Program-made: the position numbers and the translations under genes | Shown here: positions 14,929 through 23,375 of the stretch, piece after piece | Layout: every line of letters begins with the position of its first letter | How positions within the stretch are numbered: position 1 is the stretch's first letter | Notes under the pieces: model-generated | Databases searched by the model: none | The model's input: only the letters and a program-made list of their open reading frames with translations | What the model was told of the DNA's origin: nothing | Source of the DNA: an uncultured Clostridia bacterium | Lineage (GTDB): Bacteria > Bacillota > Clostridia > Oscillospirales > Oscillospiraceae | Length of the DNA: 56,951 nucleotides | NCBI GenBank assembly: GCA_945918815.1 | Contig: CAMEIU010000001.1 | Coordinates: 1 to 56,951, forward strand | Direction: 5' to 3'

Positions 14929-15861
14929 ATGAGTAGAGTTTATACATCCGCGGATCAGCTGATCGGCAAGACCCCCCTGTTGGAGTTGACGCACATTGAA
15001 AAGAACGACGGCCTGGAGGCCAAGGTCCTGGGCAAGCTGGAATATTTCAACCCGGCCGGTTCCGTCAAGGACCGCATCGCCAAGGCCATGATCGACGACG
15101 CCGAGGCCAAGGGCCTGCTGAAGCCCGGCTCTGTGATCATTGAGCCCACCTCCGGCAACACCGGCATCGGCCTGGCCGCCGTGGCTGCCGCCCGGGGCTA
15201 TCGGATCATCATCGTCATGCCCGAGACCATGAGCGTGGAGCGCCGCCAGCTGATGAAGGCCTACGGTGCGGAGCTGGTCCTGACCGAGGGCGCCAAGGGC
15301 ATGAAGGGCGCCATTGCCAAGGCCGACGAGCTGGCCAAAGAGATTCCCGGCGGTTTCATCCCCGGCCAGTTTGTGAACCCGGCCAACCCCGCCGCCCACC
15401 GCGCCACCACCGGCCCGGAGATCTGGGAGGATACCGACGGAAAAGTGGACATTTTTGTGGCGGGCGTCGGCACCGGCGGTACCGTCACCGGCGTGGGTGA
15501 GTATCTGAAATCGCGGAATCCCGACGTCAAAGTGGTGGCCGTGGAGCCTGCCGGTTCCCCCGTGCTGTCCAAGGGCACGCCCGGCTCCCACAAGATTCAG
15601 GGCATCGGCGCAGGCTTTGTGCCTGACGTGCTGAACACCAAGGTCTATGACGAGATCATCACGGTCTCCAATGAGGACGCCTTTGCCGCCGGAAAACGCG
15701 TGGGCAAGGAAGAGGGCGTTCTGGTGGGTATTTCCTCCGGCGCAGCCGTCTGGGCGGCTATTGAGCTGGCAAAACGCCCGGAGAACAAGGGCAAGACCAT
15801 CGTGGCCCTGCTGCCCGACACCGGCGACCGGTATCTCTCCACCCCGCTGTTCGCAGAATAA
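14929..15861 (+). CDS. cysK: Cysteine synthase A (O-acetylserine sulfhydrylase)
   Basis: A 310-residue PLP enzyme that makes cysteine from O-acetylserine and sulfide. The PLP lysine lies in NPAGSVKDR (K47), the substrate loop is TSGNTGIGL, and the phosphate-binding loop is GTGGTVTGVG. Length is normal for CysK. The ATG at 14929 follows TTTGGAGG by 8 nt; the in-frame TTG at 14914 lies within the ribosome binding site and is rejected. No serine acetyltransferase gene is nearby. The gene is preceded by the possible Cys-Cys leader ORF and two operator-like sites, and followed by a large two-way hairpin. Confidence 0.97.
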   Translation: MSRVYTSADQLIGKTPLLELTHIEKNDGLEAKVLGKLEYFNPAGSVKDRIAKAMIDDAEAKGLLKPGSVIIEPTSGNTGIGLAAVAAARGYRIIIVMPETMSVERRQLMKAYGAELVLTEGAKGMKGAIAKADELAKEIPGGFIPGQFVNPANPAAHRATTGPEIWEDTDGKVDIFVAGVGTGGTVTGVGEYLKSRNPDVKVVAVEPAGSPVLSKGTPGSHKIQGIGAGFVPDVLNTKVYDEIITVSNEDAFAAGKRVGKEEGVLVGISSGAAVWAAIELAKRPENKGKTIVALLPDTGDRYLSTPLFAE

Positions 15862-15868
15862 ACGAAAA

Positions 15869-15940
15869 CAAACGCACCCTCGCGCCCCGTGCGGGCGGCT
15901 GATAGCCGCCCCTACAGAAGGGCGCGAGGGTGCGTTCTTC
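15869..15940. terminator. Two-way terminator with a nested GGCGGCT palindrome
   Basis: Outer arms ACGCACCCTCGCGCCC and GGGCGCGAGGGTGCGT enclose GGGCGGCT-GAT-AGCCGCCC. The hairpin is long and lies between the convergent cysK and phosphopantetheinyl transferase genes. Confidence 0.8.
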
Positions 15941-16572
15941 TATTTTGACAGGAGCGCCATCTCCGGCCGGGCCTCTGGGGTGCAGAGGCACAGGAAATAG
16001 TCTCCCAGCCGGTATTCGTGGAGGCGGTAGGGGGACCGGTCCAGGAGGGTGGCCTCCGGTGTCAGGGTGACGGCGAAGCTGTTCAGGGGCTGGGTCAGAC
16101 CGCGGCCCAGGGCCTTGAGATAGGCCTCCTTGGCAGTCCAAAGGCGGCCCAGGGCGTCCGGCTGTGCTTCCGGTTTCAGCCGCTCCAGGGCTTCGATCTC
16201 CAAAGGATGGAAGAACCGCCGGGCCATGGCTATGGTACACCGGGGCGGCTCCACGTCCACGCCGAGGGGAGAAGCCCCCACGGCGCAGACGGCCCAGGTT
16301 CCGCTGTGGCTCAGAGAGAAGTGCAGATCCGCCCGGTCCCTCAGCAGCGGCTTGCCCCAGGGATTTTCCGTGAAAATCTGGGCCTCCTGCGGCACGCCAG
16401 CCTGAATCAAAGCGTATTGCAGCAGCCACCCGGCACAGGCCGTCCTGGCCCCGTCCGCATCCCGGCGGCAGGCCAGGGCTTTTTTCTGCCGTGCCTCCGG
16501 CAGCAAAGGCAGCAGCTCCCGCCACTTACCGTCCAGCCAGGGACGGAGATCGAGAACGTAAAGTTTTGCCAT
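15940..16572 (-). CDS. 4'-phosphopantetheinyl transferase (Sfp type)
   Basis: A 210-residue protein, typical of Sfp/AcpT-like enzymes. It moves the phosphopantetheine arm from CoA to carrier proteins. Motifs are in the right order: HFSLSHSG near residue 85, the Mg-binding GVDVE near residue 105, and WTAKEAYLK near residue 150. It stands alone between a two-way terminator and a palindromic element, with no polyketide or peptide synthetase gene nearby. The carrier-protein partner is therefore unknown; it may serve general fatty-acid carrier protein. Confidence 0.92.
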   Translation of the reverse strand: MAKLYVLDLRPWLDGKWRELLPLLPEARQKKALACRRDADGARTACAGWLLQYALIQAGVPQEAQIFTENPWGKPLLRDRADLHFSLSHSGTWAVCAVGASPLGVDVEPPRCTIAMARRFFHPLEIEALERLKPEAQPDALGRLWTAKEAYLKALGRGLTQPLNSFAVTLTPEATLLDRSPYRLHEYRLGDYFLCLCTPEARPEMALLSK

Positions 16573-16590
16573 AAAGTCTCCTTATGCAGA

Positions 16591-16737
16591 AATTGGGATT
16601 TGCCGATGTGTTGTATCGCCTATGTAGGGCGCGGCGACCCGACGCGCCGTTTGGCAGTTGGTCATGGAACGCAGCCCCCTACAGCGGCACGTCCAGTGGC
16701 CTTGCCCTACAGAAAGCGGTCCATCAACATCCCAATT
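16591..16737. repeat. Complete AATTGGGATTTG-type palindromic element
   Basis: Terminal inverted repeats AATTGGGA (16591-16598) and TCCCAATT (16730-16737). The interior has the CTATGTAGGGCG, GACGCGCCGTTTGGCAGTTG and GGCACG blocks shared with the elements at 23069 and 54293. It lies between the PPTase and exporter genes and has no open frame of note. Confidence 0.8.
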
Positions 16738-16745
16738 TGTGAATG

Positions 16746-19700
16746 TTACTCCGTCCTCAATGCCTCCACCGGGTCTTTTTTGGCGGCCAGGCGGGAGGGG
16801 ACGAGACCGGCCAGGAGGGTCAGGACCATGGAGATGGCAATCAGGATCAACGCGGCCTGCCAGGGCAGGATGGCGTTGAGGCTCTGGATGCCGGTCAGGT
16901 GATGGACGATGGCGTTGATGGGCAGGGTCAGCAGCAGCGTTACGGCGATGCCCAACACGCCGGATACAAAGCCTTCAATCAGGGTCTCGGCGTTGAACAC
17001 CTGGGAGATATTGCCCTTGGACGCGCCCACGGCCCGGAGAATGCCGATCTCCTTGGTCCGCTCCAGCACGGAGATATAGGTGATGATGCTGATCATGATG
17101 GAGGACACCACCAGGGAAATGGCCACAAAGGCGATGAGCACATAGGAGATGGCGTTGATGATGGTGGTGATGGAGGACATGAGCAGGGCCACATAGTCGG
17201 TGTAGGTGATCTCGTCGTCGGCATTCTCCGCGCTGTCGTTGTAGGCCGTGATACAGTCTGCGATGGCGTCCTTCCCTGCGAAGGTAGCGGCGTAGATGCT
17301 GATGGAGGACGGCGTGTTCCGGTCCACATAGCCCAGCAGCTCCAGGTTGTCCTCATAGGTGGACTTGGACACCGTGGGCGGCATGTAGCGGTCGTAGAGA
17401 TAGGCGTACTGGCTGTCGCTGAACTGTAGGGACGCCAGCTGTTCCGGCGGCAGCTGGGACAGGGCGAACTGTTCCTCGGTGATTTCCCCGGCCTGCAAGG
17501 CCATGGCCAGCTGCTCCGCCGGGGTCTGGGCCAAAAGCTGGATGGCAGCCAGGTCCTCGTCGGAGATGCTGCCCAGGTCCAGATAGGAGGCCAGCTGCTC
17601 GCTGCTCAGCGCGGCCAGCTGCTCCTGCATGGTTTCTTTGTACTGCTCCGCGGCCTGCTCCCGGATGGCTTCCTCCACCCGGCTGAATAGGTCCTCGTCG
17701 GACATGCCGGAGATATAGTCCATGACCGTGGATTCATCCACGCCCATCTCCTGGGCGTAGACCTCCGTCACCTGGGCCTCGATGTCTGCCCGGGTCAGGT
17801 CCTGCATGGCTTCTTTCACGGTGTTGTCCAGGAATTCCTTCGAGGGCTGGGAGACTGCGTCCAGGTACATGGCGGCTTTTTTCTCCGTGTCCTGTTCTGC
17901 AAGATAGTCCAGCATGGCGGCCCGCTTTTCTTCCTGGCTCGGTTCCGCATCGTCCGGCGTGGGGAAGGGCAGGCCCGTGAGCACGTCGGTGTCCGGGTCC
18001 TCCAGCTGGGCGGTGAGAATGGGCTGTTCCTCCAGCCGGTCCAGCACATAGTCCGTCAAAAGGCTGGTATAGCCCATGGAGCCGGAGAGCATGGTGGCCG
18101 TGGCGTCGGCGTTGGGCCGGATGATTCCCACCACCTTCAGGGTGATTCCGGCGGCGTCGGAATTGTAGAGGAATTCCAGACCGGCGCCGGTGGTCCGAAG
18201 ATCGTTGTAGGTTCCGGTGGACGGATCCAGCTCGTAGCACTCCGAGGGGAGCAGCAGCTTGTAGGTTTTGCCGCAGAGCTCTTCATAGGTCCAGGACTGG
18301 TCTTCCTCAGTCTCGATCTCCGTCTGCTTCATGACGGCCTCGGCAATGGCCTCCGCCCCGGCAGAATCCTTGAGGCCCAGGGCGTAGAGCATCAGGTCCG
18401 ACAGCTCGTTCCGCTCGTTGACCACCAGGACCACTTCGTCGTAGGCTTCCGGCCACTGGCCGTAGAGCAGGTCGTACTGCTCCAGCATCAGGGGACTGAC
18501 GGCCTCGCCGTTCTCTCCGGGCAGCATTTCCTCCCAGATGTTCATGGAGCCGAAGCCCATCAAGTTGTTCATATAGGCCGAGGACAGGCCCGAAGCCCCC
18601 TCGCCGTAGATGCCGCTGAGGGCTTGCTCGATCAGGTCCAGAATGTCGGATTTGACGATCTCTCCCGACGGATCCTGGGCGTAGATCTCCATGTTCAGAT
18701 CATAGGTGTACTGAATGGCGCTTACATGTTCCCGGATGGGGCTGTCCGGGTCGTCCAGATAGGCCCGGAAGGGCTGGAGGTTGTTGGTCTGAGCCTCGGC
18801 GGAGTTGAGGCTGTTCATCATGTCGTACATGACCGTGCTGGCATAGACCCGGGCATCGTGGGGTCGGCCTGCAAGGGCCTCGTCGTGGGCGCCCATCATG
18901 GCGGTCATCATCGCCGTCATGTCGGTGGTCTCCGCCTCGATCTGGATGGGGTAGGAGGAAAGGGTGTCCTCCTGGACCTGGTCGATGTAGGTCTGGATGC
19001 CGTTGGACAGAGAGAGAATCAGGGCGATGCCGATGATGCCGATGGCCCCGGCGAAGGCTGTGAGAATGGTGCGGCCCTTTTTGGTCATCAGATTGTTGAG
19101 AGACAGGCCCAAGGCCGTACCCATGGACATGGAGGGCTTTTTGTGCTTGCCTTCCGTGTACCGGGCCTCCCGGCGGGGTTCCGCGGCCTCTTCTTCCGCG
19201 GCATAGGGGGCGGAATCGCCGACGATCCGGCCGTCCTTCAAATGCACGGTGCGGGTGGCGTATTGCTGGGCCAGCTCCGGGTTGTGGGTGACCATGATGA
19301 CCAGCCGGTCCTGGGAGACCTCCTTCAGAATCTCCATGACCTGGACGCTGGTCTCGGAATCCAACGCGCCGGTGGGCTCGTCGGCCAGGAGAATTTCCGG
19401 GTCATTGACCAGGGCCCGGGCAATGGCCACCCGCTGCATCTGGCCGCCGGACATCTGGTTGGGCTTCTTGTGCAGCTGGTCGCCCAGACCCACGCGCTCC
19501 AGGGCCTCCTTCGCCCGGCGGCGGCGTTCCGCTTTCGAGACGCCTGAGAGGGTCAAAGCCAGCTCCACGTTGGCCAGGACGGTCTGGTGGGGGATCAGGT
19601 TGTAGCTCTGGAACACAAAGCCGATGGAGTGGTTTCGGTAGGCGTCCCAGTCCCGGTCTTTGAACTCCTTGGTGGAGCGGCCGCCGATCAGCAGGTCGCC

Positions 19701-19877
19701 GTTGGTGTACTGGTCCAGACCGCCGATGATGTTCAGGAGGGTGGTTTTGCCGCAGCCGGAGTGGCCCAGAACGGCCACGAATTCACAGGGCCGGAAGCAG
19801 ATGTCCAGTCCCCGCAGGGCGTGGACCTGGTTGACGCCTTCACCGTAGACCTTGGTGATTTGTTTGAGTTTCAGCAT
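16746..19877 (-). CDS. MacB-like ABC transporter, ATPase-permease fusion
   Basis: A 1043-residue protein. Residues 1 to about 225 are a LolD/MacB-type ATPase with Walker A GHSGCGKT (38-45), signature MSGGQMQRVAIARAL near residue 143 and Walker B LLADEPTGALDSE. Residues about 270-295 form the first membrane helix. An extracytoplasmic region of roughly 600 residues, rich in Glu, Gln and Asp, follows. Three C-terminal helices of the FtsX type end in VPSRLAAKKDPVEALRTE. Such proteins export peptides or drugs, or act mechanically on envelope proteins; the cargo is unknown. The start ATG overlaps the TetR stop by 7 nt. An apparent longer frame upstream runs through the TetR gene in another frame and is not real. 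Confidence 0.93.
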   Translation of the reverse strand: MLKLKQITKVYGEGVNQVHALRGLDICFRPCEFVAVLGHSGCGKTTLLNIIGGLDQYTNGDLLIGGRSTKEFKDRDWDAYRNHSIGFVFQSYNLIPHQTVLANVELALTLSGVSKAERRRRAKEALERVGLGDQLHKKPNQMSGGQMQRVAIARALVNDPEILLADEPTGALDSETSVQVMEILKEVSQDRLVIMVTHNPELAQQYATRTVHLKDGRIVGDSAPYAAEEEAAEPRREARYTEGKHKKPSMSMGTALGLSLNNLMTKKGRTILTAFAGAIGIIGIALILSLSNGIQTYIDQVQEDTLSSYPIQIEAETTDMTAMMTAMMGAHDEALAGRPHDARVYASTVMYDMMNSLNSAEAQTNNLQPFRAYLDDPDSPIREHVSAIQYTYDLNMEIYAQDPSGEIVKSDILDLIEQALSGIYGEGASGLSSAYMNNLMGFGSMNIWEEMLPGENGEAVSPLMLEQYDLLYGQWPEAYDEVVLVVNERNELSDLMLYALGLKDSAGAEAIAEAVMKQTEIETEEDQSWTYEELCGKTYKLLLPSECYELDPSTGTYNDLRTTGAGLEFLYNSDAAGITLKVVGIIRPNADATATMLSGSMGYTSLLTDYVLDRLEEQPILTAQLEDPDTDVLTGLPFPTPDDAEPSQEEKRAAMLDYLAEQDTEKKAAMYLDAVSQPSKEFLDNTVKEAMQDLTRADIEAQVTEVYAQEMGVDESTVMDYISGMSDEDLFSRVEEAIREQAAEQYKETMQEQLAALSSEQLASYLDLGSISDEDLAAIQLLAQTPAEQLAMALQAGEITEEQFALSQLPPEQLASLQFSDSQYAYLYDRYMPPTVSKSTYEDNLELLGYVDRNTPSSISIYAATFAGKDAIADCITAYNDSAENADDEITYTDYVALLMSSITTIINAISYVLIAFVAISLVVSSIMISIITYISVLERTKEIGILRAVGASKGNISQVFNAETLIEGFVSGVLGIAVTLLLTLPINAIVHHLTGIQSLNAILPWQAALILIAISMVLTLLAGLVPSRLAAKKDPVEALRTE

Positions 19878-20500
19878 GAGGGGGTTCCTTCTTTCATGAT
19901 ACCGAGGCGGATAATGTCCAGCTGCCGCTCCAGCAGCTGGCGGTTGCGGGCCTCGTAGGCCGGATGGCGCATGGTGTCGGTCAGGGCGAACAGGCCGATT
20001 CCCACCAGCATGTGCATCACCGCGAAGCACTGCTCCCGGCTTTCCACCGGATAACCGGTGGATTCCAGCAGCTCCATGGTTCCCTGGGCCAGGGCTTCCA
20101 AATCCAGCAGCTCGGAAAACTGCCGGAAATCCAGCTCGGTGTTCAGGCGGACCAGCTTGAAGATCCGGGTCTGGTCCAGGTTGCATTTGGCCTGATTTTT
20201 GCGCCACAAAAGCAGATCGTAGACGCCGGGAATGGCCGCGAACAGGTCGTTGCCGTGGACGGTCAGCTGGGCCAGGAACATCTCCTTTGCGGACTGAATG
20301 CAGGTCTGGAGCAGGTAGGCGAACACATCCTGCTTGCCGGAAAAATACTGGTAGAAGCTGCCGCGGGAGATTCCGGCGGTTTGGATGATCTTGTTGATGG
20401 AAGCGTCCATATAGGACACGGTGGTGAACTCCTGCCAGACGGCGTCCATGAGACGCTGCCGCTTGGCCTCCGGCAGGTTGAAAAAGGTGGGATAAGGCAT
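19871..20500 (-). CDS. TetR-family transcriptional repressor
   Basis: A 209-residue protein. The N-terminal helix-turn-helix is typical (FTTVSYMDASINKIIQTAGISRGSFYQYFSGKQDVFAYLL, about residues 25-65). The C-terminal ligand domain has no named relatives that I recognise. It overlaps the exporter gene by 7 nt (ATGCTGA), so the two are co-translated and the repressor very probably controls its own operon. The promoter upstream is interleaved with a strong dyad operator at 20527-20562. The inducer is unknown, most likely a toxic compound or peptide exported by the neighbour. Confidence 0.93.
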   Translation of the reverse strand: MPYPTFFNLPEAKRQRLMDAVWQEFTTVSYMDASINKIIQTAGISRGSFYQYFSGKQDVFAYLLQTCIQSAKEMFLAQLTVHGNDLFAAIPGVYDLLLWRKNQAKCNLDQTRIFKLVRLNTELDFRQFSELLDLEALAQGTMELLESTGYPVESREQCFAVMHMLVGIGLFALTDTMRHPAYEARNRQLLERQLDIIRLGIMKEGTPSC

Positions 20501-20526
20501 GAACAGACCTCCCCAAGAATGAAATA

Positions 20527-20562
20527 TGACAGGGTGTCACAATCATACATGACACCCTGTCA
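20527..20562. promoter_or_regulatory. TetR operator: paired TGACA-N3-TGTCA dyads
   Basis: TGACAGGGTGTCA (20527-20539) and TGACACCCTGTCA (20550-20562) are perfect inverse copies separated by 10 bp, and each arm is itself a TGACA/TGTCA dyad. One arm lies in the -35/-10 spacer and the other just downstream of the -10 box of the tetR promoter. Confidence 0.85.
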
Positions 20563-20570
20563 CAAGTCAA
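20542..20570 (-). promoter_or_regulatory. Promoter of tetR and the exporter gene
   Basis: Minus strand TTGACT (20570-20565) and TATGAT (20547-20542) with a 17-bp spacer fully overlapped by the operator dyads. Confidence 0.8.
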
Positions 20571-20621
20571 GGGGAAGCCAGGCGGCTTTCACAAATTATT
20601 TACAATTGGATTGGAGAAATT

Positions 20622-20757
20622 GACAATGAACGTATCCGCGGATGCGGATGATTTGAAATTTGCACAGGATCCTCGTGCCCCCTCTATAAGGTGCATCATC
20701 CGTCCCTGCGGTGGTGGTCGGGAATCTGACGGGCGGCTGATAGCCGCCCCTACAGAG
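20622..20757. repeat. Composite repeat: GACAATG unit, hairpin, CCTCGTGCCCCCT, GGCGGCT palindrome
   Basis: GAAATTGACAATG leads into an ATCCGC/GCGGAT hairpin, then GATTTGAAATTTGC, then CCTCGTGCCCCCTC, and finally the GGGCGGCT-GAT-AGCCGCCCC palindrome (about 20729-20751). The order of the first parts matches the composite at 32213-32300. Confidence 0.7.
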
Positions 20758-20776
20758 CGTGTTCTGGAGGGTATAT

Positions 20777-21472
20777 TCAATCATCCGCTGTCCATTCCGC
20801 TTCTGTTAGCCGGAGGCCTGCGGTGCTGGTGACGGGCAGGGAGAGGGCGATGGCTTTGGCCTTGCTGCGCAGGCCCGCTTTTTCCATGACGGCCTGCATG
20901 ATCGCGTTTTTGTCGGCGGTAGGGACCACGATCAGCACCGCCTCCTTCTCCGAGGCCAGGGAGAAGCCCAGGAATTTTTCGGCGGCCTCCATGCCGGTGC
21001 CCTTGCCGTGGATCACGGTGCCGCCGCCGGCTTTGGCTGCTCTGGCGGCATCCATGATCAGCTCCGAATAGCCCTGGTTGGCAATGATGAGCAGCAGCTC
21101 ATAGCGGGTTTCCTTCAAGGTCGATTCCTCTCCTTTCTCAAATGCCTGCCCATTCAGCAGAAATTGCAGCTGCTTTTTCCCGCCGATGCTGCTGATGGGG
21201 ATGATAAAGGCGATGCCCGTGCCGGGCACATCGATGTGCATCCGTTTTTGCAGATTGCACTTAACGGCTTTCCAGGTCTCTTCCGTCACGACGGATGCAA
21301 AGATGGCTTTTTCGGCGGCGGCCAGACCGAAGTAATCCAGAATGTCCGAGGCCGCCGTGCCGCGGCCCAGGGTTACCATCCCCAGGGTCACGCCCAGCTC
21401 GGCGTAGAGGTCGTAGAAGCGGCCGGCCTGCCGCCGGTTGACGATGGAGACCATGAGATATAATTCGTGCAT
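20777..21472 (-). CDS. Tandem PII-like signalling protein paired with DUF1538
   Basis: A 231-residue cytosolic protein. It appears to contain two PII-like (ferredoxin-fold) units, about residues 1-110 and 120-231, each with a GlnB-type pattern: a beta strand, then a G.GT loop region (TLGRGTAASDIL; VIHGKGTGMEAAEKFLG), then a late strand with a conserved hydrophobic run. PII proteins sense nucleotides or small metabolites and bind transporters. The start ATG has AAAGGAGG about 8 nt upstream. It follows the DUF1538 membrane protein by 12 nt, so it probably regulates that protein. The classical uridylylated tyrosine motif is not seen. Confidence 0.8.
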   Translation of the reverse strand: MHELYLMVSIVNRRQAGRFYDLYAELGVTLGMVTLGRGTAASDILDYFGLAAAEKAIFASVVTEETWKAVKCNLQKRMHIDVPGTGIAFIIPISSIGGKKQLQFLLNGQAFEKGEESTLKETRYELLLIIANQGYSELIMDAARAAKAGGGTVIHGKGTGMEAAEKFLGFSLASEKEAVLIVVPTADKNAIMQAVMEKAGLRSKAKAIALSLPVTSTAGLRLTEAEWTADD

Positions 21473-21484
21473 AGGCGGCCTCCT

Positions 21485-23026
21485 TTACAATTCAATGATG
21501 GCGTCGTCATCCAGCAATGCGAAGGCCAGGACGGCGTCGGGGACCTTGGCGGTCCGGCCGGCGCGGGACTTTTTCCACTGAGAGACCAGGCCTAAAATCT
21601 GGATGGTGATCAGCGGCGTCATAGCCACCATGGCTACTACGCCGAACGCGTCGGTGATCAGATTGCCTCCGGCGGCGGTACAAGCGCCCTGGGCCAGGGG
21701 CAGCAGGAAGGCGGCGGTCATGGGACCGGAGGCCACGCCGCCGGAGTCGAAGGCGATGGCGGTGTAGAGCTTCGGCACAAAGAAGGAAATGACGATGGCG
21801 ATGAGGTAGCCCGGAATCAGGAACCACATGATGGAGATTCCCGTCAGGACCCGCACCATGGCGATGCCCACAGACAGGGCCACGCCGATGGACAGGCTGG
21901 TTCCCATGGCGTGAGCGGAGATGGCGCCGTCGGTCATTTCCTCCACCTGCTTGTTGAGCACATAGACGGCCGGCTCGGCCTTGACAAGGAAGAAGCCCAT
22001 GACCATGCCGATGGGAATGAGGATCCAGGGCCAGCTGGACCCGGCCAGAACCTGGCCCAGATAGTTGCCGGCGGGCATAAAGCCCACGTTGACGCCGGTG
22101 AGGAACAGTACCAATCCCACATAGGTGTAGACCAGACCAACGCCGATCTTCATCAGATTCCGACGTGTCAGGTCCCGCCCCACCAGCTGGAACAGGGCAA
22201 AGAAGACCACAATGGGCAGCAGGGAGACGGCGATCTCCCGGATGTAAGTCGGCAGCCCCACCCGGAACAGGGACCACAGTTCCACGGAATCGGACACCTC
22301 GGGAATGGTGGGCGGCACATAGGCGCTCTCCTGCGGATGATAGATCATGCCCAGCAGCAGGACCGCCGCGATGGGGCCCACAGAGCAGAGGGCCACCAGA
22401 CCGAAGCTGTCGTCCGCCGCGTGGCGGTCGCTTCGGATGGCACTGACGCCGACGCCCAGGGCCATAATAAAGGGCACCGTCATGGGACCGGTGGTGACGC
22501 CGCCGGAGTCAAAAGCCACACTGAGGAAATCCTTGGGAACAAACAGGGCCAGGACAAATACCGCCGCGTAAAAAACCAGCAGCAAATTCCGAAGGGGGAT
22601 ACCAATCAGCATACGAAGCAAGGCAAGGACCAGAAATATGCCCACGCCCACGGCCACGGAAAGGATCAGGACCATGTTGGGAACAGACGGCACCTGATTG
22701 GCCAGAACCTGCAGATCCGGCTCAGAGATGGTGATGATGAAGCCCAGCAGGAAGGACAGGCCGAGGATGATCCAGATGTTCTTGCTCTGGGTCATGCGCT
22801 TGCCCACCTGCTCGCCCATGGGCGACATGGCCATCTCCGCGCCCAGGGTGAAGAACATCATGCCCACGATCAGCAGAACGCCGCCGATCAGAAAGCAGAG
22901 CAGAATGCTGGGCGAAATGGGGGCCACAGAAAAGCACAGCAGCAGCACCAGTCCGATGATCGGCAGCACCGCCTGCAGCGCCTCCCGCAGCTTCTCCTTT
23001 AATTTTTCGGTGGTGGTGTTTTTCAA
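21485..23026 (-). CDS. DUF1538 polytopic membrane protein, internally duplicated
   Basis: About 513 residues with many hydrophobic segments. Two halves repeat the motif AFDSGGVTTGPMT (first half) and AFDSGGVASGPMT (second half), the mark of DUF1538. This suggests an inverted or direct two-repeat transporter fold with conserved Asp, Ser and Thr lining a path. The substrate is unknown. No ATG is available; TTG at 23026 has GGAG 8 nt upstream, whereas TTG at 23032 is too close to it. It is co-transcribed with the PII-like gene, suggesting metabolite-gated transport. Confidence 0.82.
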   Translation of the reverse strand: MKNTTTEKLKEKLREALQAVLPIIGLVLLLCFSVAPISPSILLCFLIGGVLLIVGMMFFTLGAEMAMSPMGEQVGKRMTQSKNIWIILGLSFLLGFIITISEPDLQVLANQVPSVPNMVLILSVAVGVGIFLVLALLRMLIGIPLRNLLLVFYAAVFVLALFVPKDFLSVAFDSGGVTTGPMTVPFIMALGVGVSAIRSDRHAADDSFGLVALCSVGPIAAVLLLGMIYHPQESAYVPPTIPEVSDSVELWSLFRVGLPTYIREIAVSLLPIVVFFALFQLVGRDLTRRNLMKIGVGLVYTYVGLVLFLTGVNVGFMPAGNYLGQVLAGSSWPWILIPIGMVMGFFLVKAEPAVYVLNKQVEEMTDGAISAHAMGTSLSIGVALSVGIAMVRVLTGISIMWFLIPGYLIAIVISFFVPKLYTAIAFDSGGVASGPMTAAFLLPLAQGACTAAGGNLITDAFGVVAMVAMTPLITIQILGLVSQWKKSRAGRTAKVPDAVLAFALLDDDAIIEL

Positions 23027-23068
23027 AATCAATACTCCGTTTCAATCGTCTGAAAGTTGGATAGGGGA

Positions 23069-23261
23069 AATTGGGATTTGTTGATGTACAGCTTTTTGTA
23101 GGGCACGGCCACCGGACGTGCCGTATGCAGGCAACTGCATCCTGGAACCAACTGCCAAACGGCGCGTCGGGTCGCGGTCCAGACCGGCCTCTCTTGCCCT
23201 TCGGGCAATTCACCTTCCCGCGCCCTACATTGGCGATACATCACATCGCCAAATCCCAATT
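23069..23261. repeat. Complete 193-bp AATTGGGATTTG-type palindromic element
   Basis: Ends AATTGGGATTTG (23069-23080) and CAAATCCCAATT (23250-23261) are perfect inverse copies. Inside are GGCACG/CGTGCC and GGCAG/CTGCC stems and an extra block of about 45 bp (GGTCCAGACCGGCC...TTGCCCTTCGGGCAA) also present in the 54293 copy. With the terminator below it fills the gap 23033-23375. Confidence 0.85.
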
Positions 23262-23323
23262 TTTTGCTTCCCTGAAAATCTTAATACATCTTTATGCAAT
23301 CTTAATATCATTATAACACAAAT

Positions 23324-23348
23324 CCCCAAGGGCTGGAAGCCCTTGGGG
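23324..23348 (-). terminator. Probable terminator of the molybdenum hydroxylase operon
   Basis: A perfect 11-bp stem CCCCAAGGGCT/AGCCCTTGGGG with a 3-nt loop, 27 nt past the small-subunit stop codon. The T-run on the minus strand is weak (ATTTGTG). Confidence 0.55.
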
Positions 23349-23375
23349 AAAAGTTTAAAAATTGTTGATATTTCC

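Noticed and set aside
19878..20570. N-terminal extension of the exporter through the TetR gene (TetR-ABC fusion)
   Set aside because: The upstream part is a different frame of the TetR gene and has no domain. The exporter has its own ATG overlapping the TetR stop.
23101..23230. Small open frames inside the palindromic elements
   Set aside because: The same peptide-like readings recur in every copy in both orientations, with no ribosome binding site; they are by-products of the repeat.
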